Made by a program: the position numbers and the translations under genes. This document shows, piece by piece, positions 10,601 to 22,318 of a stretch of 64,000 nt of DNA; position 1 is the first letter of the stretch, and every line of letters begins with the position of its first letter. The notes below the pieces were generated by a model. The model saw only the letters and a list, made by a program, of their open reading frames with translations, did not search any database and was not told where the DNA came from. The DNA comes from Aurifilum marmelostoma (taxonomy: Eukaryota; Ascomycota; Sordariomycetes; Diaporthales; Cryphonectriaceae): the NCBI GenBank assembly GCA_027559495.1, contig JAMXSV010000023.1, positions 1,240,001 to 1,304,000 on the forward strand, in the 5' to 3' direction.

Positions 10601-12935
10601 GATGGCTTCCGCTTCGGCGTCGATCCCTGCAGCGGCAGCGGCAGCTACCACCTCTTGATCTTGCTCTAGAAGCTGGGGGTGGTCCTCTGCAAGGGCCAGG
10701 GCGGCGTCTTGTTCCTGGTCGAAAAACTCGTCGGCTGGGTCTGGCAACGGAGCAAGTTCATGGGGTGGTATGGCATCCACGTCGCGCCACATGAAATCAG
10801 CCACGAAACGAGTGAAGCCAGCCGGCCGAGGGTCCCCGGGTACTCTCAATTCTTCCACCGGAGCATCCACATCCGCCTGGTGCTCCTGTTCCGCCACATC
10901 AGATTCTGATAGCGTTTCCCAGTTATCAGCCACATGCGCCTCGAACGCGGCATGCAGCGTGGCAGGGTCGGGGATCCCGGAGTGGTCATCTGTGGAGTCG
11001 TTGCTGCCGGATGAGCTTGGGGTTCGGCCGTGCGCACTAGATGATGCGCTCTCCGCTAATGTACTCGAGGGCGGTGTCATGTAGGCCCGCTGCGACGCCG
11101 CCGAGGCGGCCAGATCTGGACCAGGTGCTCGAGCTCTTGCATCCGAATTGGGCAAGCGCTGTGCATCTGGTGACGACTCCGCAAAAGACCAGGTATTATG
11201 GCCCAGCGGATTTACGCCACCAACGACCTGTGGCCCGTCCGTGCCAGATCGGGGCCGCGAGGAGTGGTCTTGGTCCAGCCCGGCGTCAACAAAGTCGTCG
11301 ACAGCTGGGCTCTTCCCCTTGCCAGAGGTATCTGGCTCCTCTTTGGGCCAATCCCAGCCCGAGACTCGGGTCGAGCCTCCTCTTGAACTTGACGATGGCC
11401 CGGCTCCCTCGGAAGATGTCTGCTCTTGTTCTCGAGAGTTGAGGGCGCTCCCGAGGCCGAGGTAGAACGCCAGCTCATCTTCAATGTTCTCCTCGCGAGC
11501 AATACGGCGTATCTCGTCAGCATCCCCTTGAGCCTGACGATATATTCTCACGTAATTTTCCGCAGCAGGAAGGGGGGCGCTCTATGGGGTATTCAGCTGG
11601 AGGTGTTTCCGTCATAAACGCGACTGTATTGTCAGCCGTCGATTGTTCGTACGCTCGTCGCTGCCGCACCTCATTGTCCGTTGTTGGCCAATAAGAGGCC
11701 CTGTCGTCCGCGTTCCCATCGACTCCGAGCGTGCTCTCCTCGTCCTCTTCGTCTTCTTGTTCAGGAGTACCACGGAGAAGTTCAAGTTCGGCTGGTCCGA
11801 GCTCTTCGGTCGGGATAAAGTGGGCCTCCTCAGCCGGTGGTGCGTCTGCCGGGACTGCAGCATCAGCCGGAACCTGGTTGTCCGCCGCAGCAAACGCAGC
11901 CCGCATGTTGATATCTGGCTGCTGCTGGACGACGTAGTCACGGACCAGGATGATGAGGATGAAGCAGATGATGACGAGGACAGTGATGATCTGTCCCTCC
12001 AAGATGTCGATAGCAAAGCCGCCGAGGGCGGGGGAGGCCGAGGAGAGCTTCTGCAGAAACTTGACGTCGCTCAGCAGCGTAGGCTGGTGTGTGGTGACCG
12101 GCGCGGCCTTGTTCTGCACCTCATGGGATGACACGTTATCCCATATGCCGGTTCCGCCCAGGTAAAAGCTCCCGAGAAACATGTTGAGCAGTATGTTCGA
12201 CAGCGGATTGTCGGTCGTAATGTTGATACCATAAAGGGATGTGGTAGTCGGGGAGCCGGCACTACGCGACACCTGGCCCACGAAGTCCTTGACGGTGGCG
12301 GCCGTGGTGGACTCGGCAGAGAGGGGACTCGACGGACAAGTAGCCGCACCGGGTGTCGAAGCAGTGCCAGAGCTCAGGGCGCTGGTGACATCTGATCTGC
12401 CCCAGACGGGGCCGAGACCCTCGTCGCTCAGCCAGAAGAGAGCAGACCAGACCCTCCTCATGAGGTATGGGAGCCAGACGAGCCAGACCATCAACACCAG
12501 AGCAGCTCGCGCCCAGACCAGTATGTTCCGGAAGATGTACTTGGCGATGTGGCTGACGAAGACGTAGGCGGGCACGGTCTTGGGCATGTTGGGGGCGTAG
12601 AGCTTGGTGAAGCGGAAGGGTGTCTTGCAGAGCTCGCAGTGCTTCTTCTGGGAGTGCGACAACCACTCCATGAGGCAGTCCTGGTGGACGAACTTGATGC
12701 TGCCGCTGCATTTGCAGGGATAGAACAGAGGCTCCTCGGGGGTCCCATCTCCCCTACATATGCGACAAGTATCGGGGTCTGCCTGCGAGGCGGCATCATG
12801 AGCGGTCGAATACGACTGGGGATACCTAGGAGGCCCTGATCTCGACGTCATGTCGTGTTGGTCTGTGTCAGGCACCGAAGTCCGCCGCCGCCTCTGCTGA
12901 AAGGCCAAGGCCTCGGTGGTGTGGTCTTGATCCAT
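7697..12935 (-). CDS. SSM4: Doa10/SSM4-type RING-CH E3 ubiquitin ligase (ERAD-C)
   Basis: Large polytopic E3 ligase of the ER and inner nuclear membrane that marks misfolded proteins for degradation. Start is ATG at 12935 (MDQDHTTE); an upstream in-frame ATG at 12992 is less likely. A C4HC3 RING-CH finger spans residues 57-103 (CRIC..CKCSGSIKFVHQDC..HCELC), followed by two hydrophobic segments, a long acidic Ser-rich loop, and many membrane helices. MRKGVLYFIRDPDD, a family-typical block, is restored when an 81-nt in-frame intron (9421-9501, GTAAGT..CTCTAG) is removed; that intron carries a G/C homopolymer. The frame also breaks at a six-G run on the plus strand (11572-11577). Removing one base joins ..EYPIER to PLPAAENYVRIYRQ and gives 1718 residues, near the expected size. 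The 3' end is convergent with the transporter gene. Confidence 0.93.
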
Positions 12936-14813
12936 GTCGTCGTTTCCGGGTCGGGAAAGGGGGGGGCAATGCCCCAGGATAGCGAGCGACAACGATTACG
13001 GGCTGTTCATAGGAAGGCGTGGCGGCTCCAGCGATGGAGGGCCGAGAATTGCGGATGAGGATTCGAGGATCGTAGGTAGTTCGAGAAGACTGGAGGGGTG
13101 GGAAACAGCGAGCGTGTCGTTGATGGGATGCTGAACAAACGTTCAGGATGAGTTTGTTGCGGAGAACTCGGATGATAGACTTTGTCGGCTCAGGAAGAAG
13201 CTGAAGTCTAGGGCAACGAAGGGGATACCGCTTAGTCAACAGGACGAGTTGGGTTTGGATGGAGAAGGCCTGGTTTGGAGATGAGAGGAGAGGCCAGGTT
13301 GAGGTCGGGAGAGGGGCAAGGAAAGACTGTTGAATAAATGTTGGACAACTAAAAAGATCAGTGGGGATAAGGAAAGCCAAGGCAGAATCCAATGCAGAAG
13401 ATGTGCTGTTGATTGTACGGATTACAGGTAGATGAAAAGCCCAAGGAGGGAGGAGGTTCCAATTCGGAGGAGGACGGGAGACTTTTGGAGGATCAAGAGA
13501 GTGGCATGCAATAGTACAGCAGTAAGTACTAGGAAAGAAGTCGGATGTGGGATGGCTGCTATCTCCGAACCCTTTATCGATAAGCACCAGGCATATACAG
13601 TATTACTATGTACACACTAAGTAAGCATTGGGGCGGCACACACTACAGAGTACAGAGGGGACTGGGAGGAGGGAGGCAAAAGTCTGCTGTGAGAAGCTCC
13701 CCGCAGAGCACACCCGCCACACACACTTTACTGTTGAACATTTCGTTGGTCTTGCACGTACTGGTATGCCTCCTTTTTCTTTTCCTTTCTTTTTTTTCTT
13801 TTTATTGTCAGATCTATGAGGTTTCTGAGAGGGCAAATCAAACATCCTGTCAGCCTTTATCAGGATTTGATTCGACTCCTTGACATTGAAGTCACCATGT
13901 ACATTATATACACTATATATCTGTGTCTCAGAGGGGAGGGAGACATACAAGCTTGGCCGGCCGTACAGAGACAAGTATTCAGATGGCAGATAGAGACACA
14001 TACTAAATGGGCGGATACCAGCTTGACCCTTCTCGATGACGTGACCCTGCGTTGGGCCGGGCTGCGGAGGACTTGGCTGGTCTTCTGGCTGCATTCGCTA
14101 TCTTTCTCTAGCCCAAGAATTCCATCTTGGCATCAACTGTGGGAAACTGTAGCTTGTCTTCAGGTCTGCTTGAATAAAAACTCGGACTTTTATGTTGCTG
14201 TTCTGCTGGTCATCCACAGTTCTGCTTGGGGTGAGAGGTGTCTGGAGCCATTGCTGCTGCTGTGGATCCTGGCCCTTCTCCAGCCTGTAACAGGGTAATC
14301 CGCCAAGCTTGTATGGACTTGATAGTGCTTCGGGGCCCCTCTGTACAAGTAGCTCGCCTGTGTCTGGGTGGTGTGCTGACAGCAGGGGGGGGCCCACTGT
14401 CGCATTTCTCCACTGGCGCCTCTGACGTCCGAGCTAACCTTGCTGCACCTTGTTTTCTTGTCGCGATAAATCCTCCTCACCCAGCTATCACCCAGGCCTT
14501 CCTTGGTCCTCGACACAAAGGCTGCCCTGCTTCTCCCACTTCATGTCCATTAATCCTGTATAAGGAACTTTGTGGTCGCGTCAAGCGTCTTCACTAGAGA
14601 AGAGAGCCTTTTTTTTTCTCTCTCTCTCTCTTTCTCCTTCCCAATCCTCAGGCTCCTCTTGCAGCAAGTCATCTCGGCTCCATCATATGACGAGGCCTTC
14701 ACGGTCACAGATACAAGCCTGGATCCTCAAGGCAGTTTGACAACCACAGCAGCAAAGCGGACCTCCTGCTGTCTTCAACCTCGGCCAGCCACAGTGCTGA
14801 CTGCCCCTCCATC
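12936..14813. other. Divergent promoter region between Doa10 and the 14814 gene
   Basis: About 1.9 kb separating two divergently transcribed genes. It holds a CT-rich tract at 13765-13805 and a second at 14609-14645 that is probably the leader of the downstream gene. The open frames here lack motifs and overlap untranslated regions. Confidence 0.6.
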
Positions 14814-17800
14814 ATGGAGAAAGCAAATGGAAGCCTCAACGGCTCAGCAAAGGCCAACGGCGTCGCCTCTATGAACGGTCATGCGACGCCTCCCGGAAGA
14901 AAACCAGCACTGAAACCGCGACGGAGTTTCTTGTCGTGGAGTTTCAGTATGATCGCCAGGTAACACGACCCCCTCTACACGCCGTCTTCTCCCCCCTTCC
15001 CCAGCCCGAGCATCCCGACGCTGACCCCTTGTGCCTACAGGCTGTTCACCTGGTATTCTATCATGACCGTCCTATTCCGCTGCCCCGCGACCCTCGATCA
15101 GTGTACCGAGGACTCTCCTCGGATCTGCAAGCCCTATTTCCAGCTCAAGCACACCGTCTCTCCCCACCTCGAGCCTTACTACAACACCTACGCAGCCCCA
15201 TACGTCGAGATAGCCAAACCGTACTACGACACGGTCGACCAGAAGGTCTTGACACCCTCCTGGGCATACGCGACCAAGTATGGCGGCCCGCGTCTCGCGC
15301 AGGCCCAGGCCTTTGGACAGGCTCAGTGGGAGACCAACATCCAGCCGGAACTTACCAAGTACCAGGCTCTTGCTAAGGTCAAGTACGACCAGACCTTGGC
15401 TCCCCATGTCGACCAGGTCTCTTCCGCCGTTGCGCCCTACTATGATGCTGCCAGGACAAACGCCCTGCAGACGTACCAGGACCTGGTCCTGCCCAGCTAT
15501 GTATATATCCAGCCCTACGTCCTACAGGGCTACACCACTGCGTCCGCATTCACTACCGAGACCGCCATTCCCTCGGCTGCCTGGGCCTGGAACAAGACCT
15601 ACGTCTTCCTCGACGGCACAGTCTGGCCTCAGCTCCGCTTCCTCTACGCCGAGAACGTGGAGCCGCAGTTGGTCAAGATTGGACAGAGGCTCGGTCGGTA
15701 CAACTCCAGTAACACACAAAAGACGAGCGACGCCATAACAAGGTAAGTCAGATCATCTACACCAAATGGTGGCGTACAGGAACTAAGGCAGGTGAACACA
15801 GTGCCGCAGCAAAGGCTGGCTCGACCGTTACAGAACTGACTTCGACTGCGTCGACTGCCTCTGCTATCCCGGTCTCTACCGATGCCGTGACCTCAACAGC
15901 CGAGCCCGGCTCTTCAGAGGCTGCTCCGGCCAGCGCCGAGGAGGCCGCATCTCACACCGATACCTTGACCGAGAAGATCAAGGAGGGCGAGATATCTGCC
16001 CCGGAAGCTTCGCCGGACGAGTCTGACATGCGGAGGACTGCACGTGAGACCGTTGCAGAGGACCTCAAGGCCTGGCAGGACAAGTACGCACGAGCCGCTG
16101 ATGAGGGCGCCGCCGAGATCGACGACCGCATCGACGAGATCTCCAAGCGTATGATCGACCGCCAGGCCCATTCCATGGGCAAATCTCTGGTCGCACAGCT
16201 ACAAGAATCCGTGGATGCCGAGGTCAAGACCCTGAAGGCAGACATCCTCAAGGTCATCAGCACGGCCAAGACGAGCGCGGAGATACCTGAGAGCGCCATG
16301 GAGCAGATCAACGCTGCCGTACGGAGGGCCGGGCTGGAGATCAAGGATAAGTCGCAGGACGTGCGGAGCTGGTCAGAGAACTACGAGAAGGAGCTCCAGG
16401 CCACCGTCATCAAGGCGGCCGAGAACCACTTCAAGATCCTCGAGGGCATCCGCGACCTGGCCCTGCAGAAGATTGGCATGAAGTGGGCATGGATGGACGG
16501 TGTTACCTACAAGGACTGGGCCAAGTACCACCAGCTCAAGAGCCGCTTTGACGAGTGGGAGGATGATCTTAAGGAGCTCATCACCTCTCACCCTGGCCTG
16601 CACGCCGCCGAGGATGAGGGCCGGGCCGTCGAGAGTCGGGCCATGGACCTGGCTCAAACCGCAGCCAAGCAGCTCGCAACCCTGAAACAGGTCGCGGCGT
16701 GGAAGCTCGCAGTCCATGATGACTCCGACAACTTCGATCCTGAATCTACGCAACTCGCATTCGAAGAGGCTGAGGCGGCGAAGGCCTCACAGGCGGCTGC
16801 CCCAGAAGCGGCCGACGATGCAGAAGAGGCACTTGAGACAGAGGCGATGGATCCGGAAGCAGCCGATGCGGAGCCTACGACCACTCCCGCAGACGAGACT
16901 CTCGTTATGGACTCTGAGGAGGCCTCGTCGTCTGTGGCCCCCAGCCAGGTGCCTGAAGAAGCCGAGGACACGCCTGATCTTGCATCGACTGTCATCTTGG
17001 AAGAGACACCAGTCTTTATTGACAACACTACCGAAGCAACCACATCTGCCGAGCCTGCTCCCGTCCAGCTACCTGTAGACGAGGAGAAAGAGGACCATGA
17101 AACGGTGGTGGATCCTATCGATGAAACCGCCGACCTCATCGAGGACGATGTGTTCCCTACTGATCAGCCAGAGAGCTCAGAAACGACCGCGCCGGTCAAG
17201 TCTGCGTTCCTAGGAGCTGCAGCTCAGTCTGTGCCGAGCCGTCAGCCCATCCTCGACCACGACAGTGATGATGATGACGTCTTTGCAGCCGCCGGGAGTA
17301 TCATCTCTGCCATGCAGTCGGACGTCCCAGCCACCATTTCTTCGGCTGCCTCGTCAGCCTACTCGGCCGCGATGTCTGGAGCCGCTGAACGTTACTCGGA
17401 AGCGCTCTCACTTGTGTCGGCCCAGATATCCGGGACTCCCAAACCTGCACACGAGGAGCTGTTGTCATCAGTGACCTCCGCCTACGGCAATGCGGTCTCG
17501 GCAGCAAGCTCACGCCTTGATGCTGCCCTCGGCGCTGCTACTGGGGTCTTCGCGACCACGACTTCCACAAACGTCCTGCCCGCTCTGCCCACCCTGGCCG
17601 ACTGGGCTCGGGTCGAGTCTATTGCCCTTGAGCGGCTGAGCGAGGGTCAAGCCTGGGCCTCGGAGCAGTACGAAAGCGCCAAAGTCGCAATCGGCCTTGC
17701 CACCCCGACGCCCACTTCTGGCGTCAGCGCAAATGCCGAGTGGCTGCTGGAAAATGCCCAGCACAACTACTATGCTGGACTCGGCTTCGCTCAGGCGCGC

Positions 17801-18397
17801 TACTCGGAATTCCTGGCTGCCGCCTCGAGTGCTCTGAGCTCCGTGACGGCGACACCAACGCCCACCGATATCGTCGGGACCATCTCATCAGTCGCGTCCG
17901 TGGCCAGCGAATCAGCGGCCTCGGCTGTCTCTGTGGTGGGCGACACTGCTAACTGGAGCGCCGTGGTGAACCAGGTCAGCGCCCAGATCTACGGCCAGCC
18001 TACGCCGACTGCCTGGTATTCAAGCCTGTACAGTGCCGTCAGTGACTACGCTGCGTCCGCGAACGAGGTAGTTGGCGACAACGTCGAGGCTGCCACGGAT
18101 GCCGCAGGCGAGTATGCCGAGGCTGTCACCAGCGCGGCAGGCGACTATGCTGCTGCTGCTTCGTCAAAGGCGTCCGAACAGTACGTTGTGGTCAGCAGCA
18201 TACTCTCGGAGCTCCTCGTGGGCAAGGAGCCGACCTTTAGCGAGAGCGTGTACTCGCGCCTCGCCGGAGCCTATTCTGATGCTACCTCCTCGGCGAGTAG
18301 CTTTGCCAGCGCTGCCTCCGAGACCATCTCGAGTGTCGCGACCGAGGCAACCGAGGCAGTCAAGGAGGCTACACAGAACGTCAGGGATGAGCTCTGA
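14814..18397 (+). CDS. Large Ala/Ser-rich amphipathic repeat protein (database label 'hoxa13-like' not supported)
   Basis: Exons 14814-14959, 15041-15742 and 15802-18397 encode 1147 residues. Introns are 14960-15040 (GTAACA..CTACAG) and 15743-15801 (GTAAGT..ACACAG). Residues about 40-60 (SWSFSMIARLFTWYSIMTVLF) form one hydrophobic segment. It is followed by about 200 residues of Tyr/Pro-punctuated helical repeats (HLEPYYNTYAAPYVEIAKPYY). A charged coiled-coil-like block comes next (DLKAWQDKYARAADEGAAEIDDRI; KWAWMDGVTYKDWAKYHQL), then an acidic linker. The C-terminal half is Ala/Ser-rich with about four degenerate repeats around VSAQISGTPKP, VAIGLATPTP, VSAQIYGQPTP and LSELLVGKEPT. As I recall, relatives in other fungi carry an automatic 'transcription factor hoxa13' name, but no homeodomain or other DNA-binding motif is visible. 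Membrane- or lipid-associated helices are a plausible inference; the function is unknown. Confidence 0.8.
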
Positions 18398-18679
18398 TGG
18401 AAGCAAGTCGGGGAAGGGATTTGAACTAGTGACGCAGGTTGGGGTTGGTGACGGCCCTTGACGAGAAAGAGGAAGAGACAAGAAGGGGAAAGGGGGGGGA
18501 GGGGGGGAGGGGGCAAGGGGGCAAGGGCAAAAGAAAAACCCAGGAGGTGACCTTCATTTTGTTTATACCCAGTTCTTTTCGTGCATGTCGGCCAGGCGCC
18601 TGTTGGTCTGCTCGACATATCATTGGTCTTGCTGAGGTTGACTTGGTCGCTCAATGATCAAGTGTGGAACTAGGCTTCG

Positions 18680-18708
<29 letters not shown>
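18680..18708. repeat. Poly-T run (29 nt)
   Basis: An uninterrupted run of T about 280 bases after the stop of the preceding gene. Its length in the true genome is uncertain because such runs are error-prone. Confidence 0.9.
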
Positions 18709-18711
<3 letters not shown>

Positions 18712-19027
18712 TTCCTCCTCTTGTTGGTGGGCGGCGGTGGAAAAAAAAAAAACAAGTGGACTCTGATCTCATTTTCAACGTATACTTGGTGGGGGTTTTC
18801 TGTATCACGACAGCGTCTCATTTTCATTATTATTTCTTTTGTTGTCCGGCGTCGAATCACTTGATGTAGTAGCTTTCGGATATACGAGCGGTACTGTCTG
18901 CACGCTGCTTGCCCGTCCTCCTGACCGGGATATCTATTTATTCCTCATGCAAGTCCCCGACAAACAATCGTTGCGAGCAACCTTTTTTTGTCTTTTCCTC
19001 CTGCAGAAAGAATAATAATATCGAACC

Positions 19028-19186
19028 TCAGGTGGCCTGATCTTGGTCAGCCTGCGCGGTGCTCTCATTGCGGTGCATCTTGATGTGCTTGATAGCGAAG
19101 CACGCAATAGGCTTCCTCACTGACGACACATGCTTGGATATGCCGATTCGAATCACGTCCCCAGCAGCATACACGATTTGTAAGGT
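19028..19186 (-). pseudogene. Possible orphan 3' exon of an unidentified gene
   Basis: After a CTCCGCAG acceptor-like sequence, the minus strand reads 52 protein-like residues (..YAAGDVIRIGISKHVSSVRK.. and CFAIKHIKMHRN) before TGA at 19028-19030. The mixed hydrophobic and basic pattern looks coded. However, no upstream exon is evident: the higher coordinates are occupied by the monooxygenase gene on the other strand. It may be a relic or a chance frame, and I do not recognise the family. Confidence 0.25.
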
Positions 19187-19414
19187 CTGCGGAGTGCTCA
19201 ATAATCATGAGCGGGCTGCCTTTATCTAGGAGTAGAGGGTTATTATTAGAACATACGTATACATATATATATATTTGTGTGAAGCAATGTCTGGTTAGTA
19301 TTGACCTTTCAGCATATATACGCACTGCCCTTATTGGCTGTCAGAAAGGCTTCAACTACCTGCTGAGGTTCCCTGTCTAGGTGCTTGGTGAGTGAGTGAT
19401 CTACAGACTCCAAC

Positions 19415-20894
19415 ATGGGCAGTGTACTCTCCAGCAAGCCCGATGTGGCACTCGACGAGCACGAAAACCCCAACGAACACGCCGCCGCCGCCGCCAAAAA
19501 GCTCAGGGTCGCGATCGTGGGAGGCGGGCCCGGCGGGCTGGCAACAGCCATCGCGCTGTCCAAGGTCCCCGGCGTCGACGTCCACATCTACGAGAAGGAC
19601 CAGGTGCTCCGCGAGGTGGGCGCGGGCATCAACATCGGGCCCAACTCGTGGAACGTCCTGGAGCTGCTGGGCGCGGCGGACAGCCTGACCAGCGGGCACC
19701 AGAGCAGCGTGGTCCTGAACATGAACGGCCGCACGGGCGCGGAGCTGCACCGCAACGCGCGGCCCGGCGACCCGAAGTGGCCCGCCGCGGGGTGGACAGC
19801 CCGCCCCACGATCCGCACGCAGCGCACCAAGCTGCAGTCGGCGCTGCTGGCCCACGTGGCGCCGGGGGTGATCCGGCTGTCCAAGAAGCTGGAGGGCATC
19901 GCCGACCTCGGGCCCGGCGGGGGCGGCGGGGTGGAGCTGACGTTTGCGGACGGGACGAGGGAGGTCGCGGACCTGGTGGTCGGCGCCGACGGGATCCGCT
20001 CCGTCGTCCGTGACTGCGCGTGGCCTGACTACAGGATCGCCTTCACCGGCACGACCATCTGGCGGGCGCTGCTGCCGCTGAGGGACCTGACGGGGCTGGA
20101 CGAGAGGTTTGGGACCACGGGGTGGTGGCACCTGCCGACTTCGCATGTGTACTTCTCCCCTGTGGGCGAGGGCCTCGGGGAGATCGCGTCGAGGGAGTAC
20201 CAGGACCCGGAGGTGCACAGCGCGAGCAAGGTGGTCTGGGGCGTGCCCGTCACGAACGAGCATGTCGAGTCGCACTTCAAGGTGAGTTCTGCCTCTCTCT
20301 CTCCTTCTCTCCCAGCAGAGTCCGAGCTGGACGGAAAACAAGAAGAGGTGACGGGACACTGACGGCTGCATGTGTGTGTCTGTGTCTCTCTGTCCCCAGG
20401 AATATCTCCCACAGATCCAAGAAGCCCTGAAGCGGATACCCGACGGCGCCTGGCGGGAGTTTGCGGCCTTCGCGGGGCCGGAGCTCGCGCAGCTCACGGC
20501 GTGGGACAGCAAGGTCGTCCTCGTGGGCGACTCGTCGCACGCCCTGTCCGGGGCGTTCGGGTCCGGTGCCGGCTTCGCCATGGAGGACGGCTGGATCCTC
20601 GCGCAGGCACTGCGGCGCTTTGGCAACGACACGACCAAGGCCCTGCCGCTCTTTGACCGGATCCGCGTCCCGTATTATCGCCGCATGTATGAGCATCTTG
20701 GTGCCGAGGGGGCCAGGAGGGCCGCCAAGCTGGCGGAGCTCGAGGTCGGCACGGGCGGGCTGACGGAGGAGGAGAGGGTCAAGGTGAAGGTGATCAGGGA
20801 GGGCAAGGACATGAGCTGGATCTATCAGAACCATATTGGGAAGGTGTGGGAGAGTGCTCTGGCTGCGGAGGAAGATGAAGCACGACCTTCATGA
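19415..20894 (+). CDS. FAD-dependent monooxygenase, salicylate hydroxylase-like
   Basis: Exons 19415-20281 and 20400-20894 encode 453 residues; the 118-nt intron has GTGAGT and CCCCAG ends. The protein is a class A flavoprotein aromatic hydroxylase. VAIVGGGPGGLATAIAL near residue 32 is the N-terminal Rossmann GxGxxG motif. VVGADGIRS is the DG motif, and VVLVGDSSHALSGAFGSGAG is the second FAD/GD motif. The enzyme would use NAD(P)H and O2 to hydroxylate an aromatic acid. Salicylate is only the default family substrate; enzymes of secondary metabolism share the fold. No signal peptide or membrane anchor is evident, although the first residues (MGSVLSS) could be acylated. No partner biosynthetic genes are nearby, which favours catabolism or detoxification over a biosynthetic cluster. 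Confidence 0.88.
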
Positions 20895-21087
20895 TTGCCG
20901 TGTGGAAAGCTGTCATCCCATCACTTGGACGCGGGAGATAGACTCCATGACGGAAGATGTTGGAGGCACCTTATGGCAGACCAGGCCTGCACGTGTCCTG
21001 TGGGTCAACATTGACTGGACTCCAGGTAGTCAATTTATAGGAGCGCATCCAGGGCCAGACAGCACTGGAGGGTCTTCCATATAAATC

Positions 21088-21106
21088 ACATCATCATCAT
21101 CATCAT

Positions 21107-21136
<30 letters not shown>
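21088..21136. repeat. (CAT)n(CAA)n compound microsatellite
   Basis: Seven or so ATC/CAT units run directly into about a dozen CAA/AAC units, some 190 bases downstream of the monooxygenase stop. Confidence 0.9.
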
Positions 21137-21137
<1 letters not shown>

Positions 21138-21877
21138 TCCGTTCTTTTTCAAGGAGTGGTTATCCTATCGCACATCTGATATACATAGACCACACGATAT
21201 AAGCCCGACAACGGCTGACAGCCGTGAGAATCAGCAACAGCCCAAGAGAAGGACACGTACTGTACTGGCTGATATCCCCATGTGAGAGTAACCTGTATGA
21301 TCCCTTGCAAGGCCCCGCGCATCAGCTGAGACCGTGCCGCAGCTGGCGATGTATCGCGGCGTGGCATCGATGCCTCACAGCACCGGGGCCAGTGATCCTA
21401 CCGACCAGGTAGTGGTCGCTCCAGGTCGCTGGCCCGGTATATACTCCTGGTCTCTCTCCAGACTGATGTTATCTTGCCTGCGGTCGAGCTTCTCCGGTAT
21501 GGGATCATACGTTCAGCTTCATGCATGGAAGACCTACTATTATATGATTGCTAAGGTGTGGCCTTCTCGTAGAACGATAGTTATCAGTCCTCATATATCC
21601 GCCCTTCTCCAAGAAGCTCATGCTCTCCCAGGCTGTTTATGATGTGGGCAAGTATACCTTGACAAGCCGATTGTTCCGTTACCAGGCCCGGGTGATGAAG
21701 CACAGAGACTGGTGTCTAGAAGAGCAGCCAGATTCCTCGTGCTACAGTGGACCGCTCATACCCACATTAGTTATAGTTACATTGACATAAGTGAGACTGT
21801 TGGTTAGCATCAGAACGTATATTCTTCGTGGGTAATGTATTTGTGTTGATTGTTATTATTAATTAATCTGCAATATG

Positions 21878-21963
21878 CTGCCTAGAGGGCCCTGTGGCCC
21901 TTGGTAAGGATGAACTGGCCCGCGCACGGGCTAGTAAACAACGAGAGTCGTTGTTTCCTCACA
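21878..21963 (-). repeat. Terminal inverted repeat, left arm
   Basis: The reverse complement matches 22240-22318 at about four of five positions apart from one 7-nt gap. It contains a small hairpin (AACAACGA..TCGTTGTT) and a second GC-rich one (GGCCCGCGC..GGGCT). Confidence 0.85.
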
Positions 21964-22239
21964 GAGACCTCAAAGCCCTCACTTCTTTCGTGACGATCCG
22001 TCAGAAAAGTTTCGCCAACATCATATACTTGTCCAAAGTTTATACCATCTCCAACCCCAGCATCGTTTCATTATGGAAAACTTTATGAAGATGTACTAGG
22101 TTGAAAGTTTTCCTTCGGTAATGCGACTCAACATTGACAATCATTTCTAGTTGTTTCTCCCATGGTATATCCAAATCATACGGCTCTAGGTAGGGCTCCT
22201 TCTTCTCACGGTACAGCCCCAGCCTCGCTCAGCGTTGAC

Positions 22240-22318
22240 TGTGAGGAAGCAACGATTGTCGTTGCTTACTGGCCCTTGCGCGGGCCATTTACCTGGGGCC
22301 ACAAGGTCCTCTAGGCAG
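22240..22318 (+). repeat. Terminal inverted repeat, middle arm
   Basis: The 79-bp arm carries a perfect 7-bp hairpin GCAACGA-TTG-TCGTTGC and a GGCCC..GGGCC hairpin, and ends CTAGGCAG. It is the closest partner of the right arm. Confidence 0.85.

Larger units (their letters stand above)
18398..19414. other. Intergenic with T-run and AT repeat
   Basis: It contains a purine-rich tract (18477-18540), a 29-base T-run (18680-18708), an A-run (18741-18752), a short (AT)n tract near 19263-19274, and a possible orphan exon on the minus strand (19028-19186, listed separately). Confidence 0.6.

Noticed and set aside
12868..13587. 239-codon minus-strand frame upstream of Doa10
   Set aside because: Overlaps the Doa10 start in another frame; Pro/Ser/Leu-rich without a motif, most likely leader and promoter sequence.
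19352..20638. 428-codon minus-strand frame over the monooxygenase
   Set aside because: Antisense shadow with Arg/His/Val-rich composition; the plus-strand product has all flavoprotein motifs.
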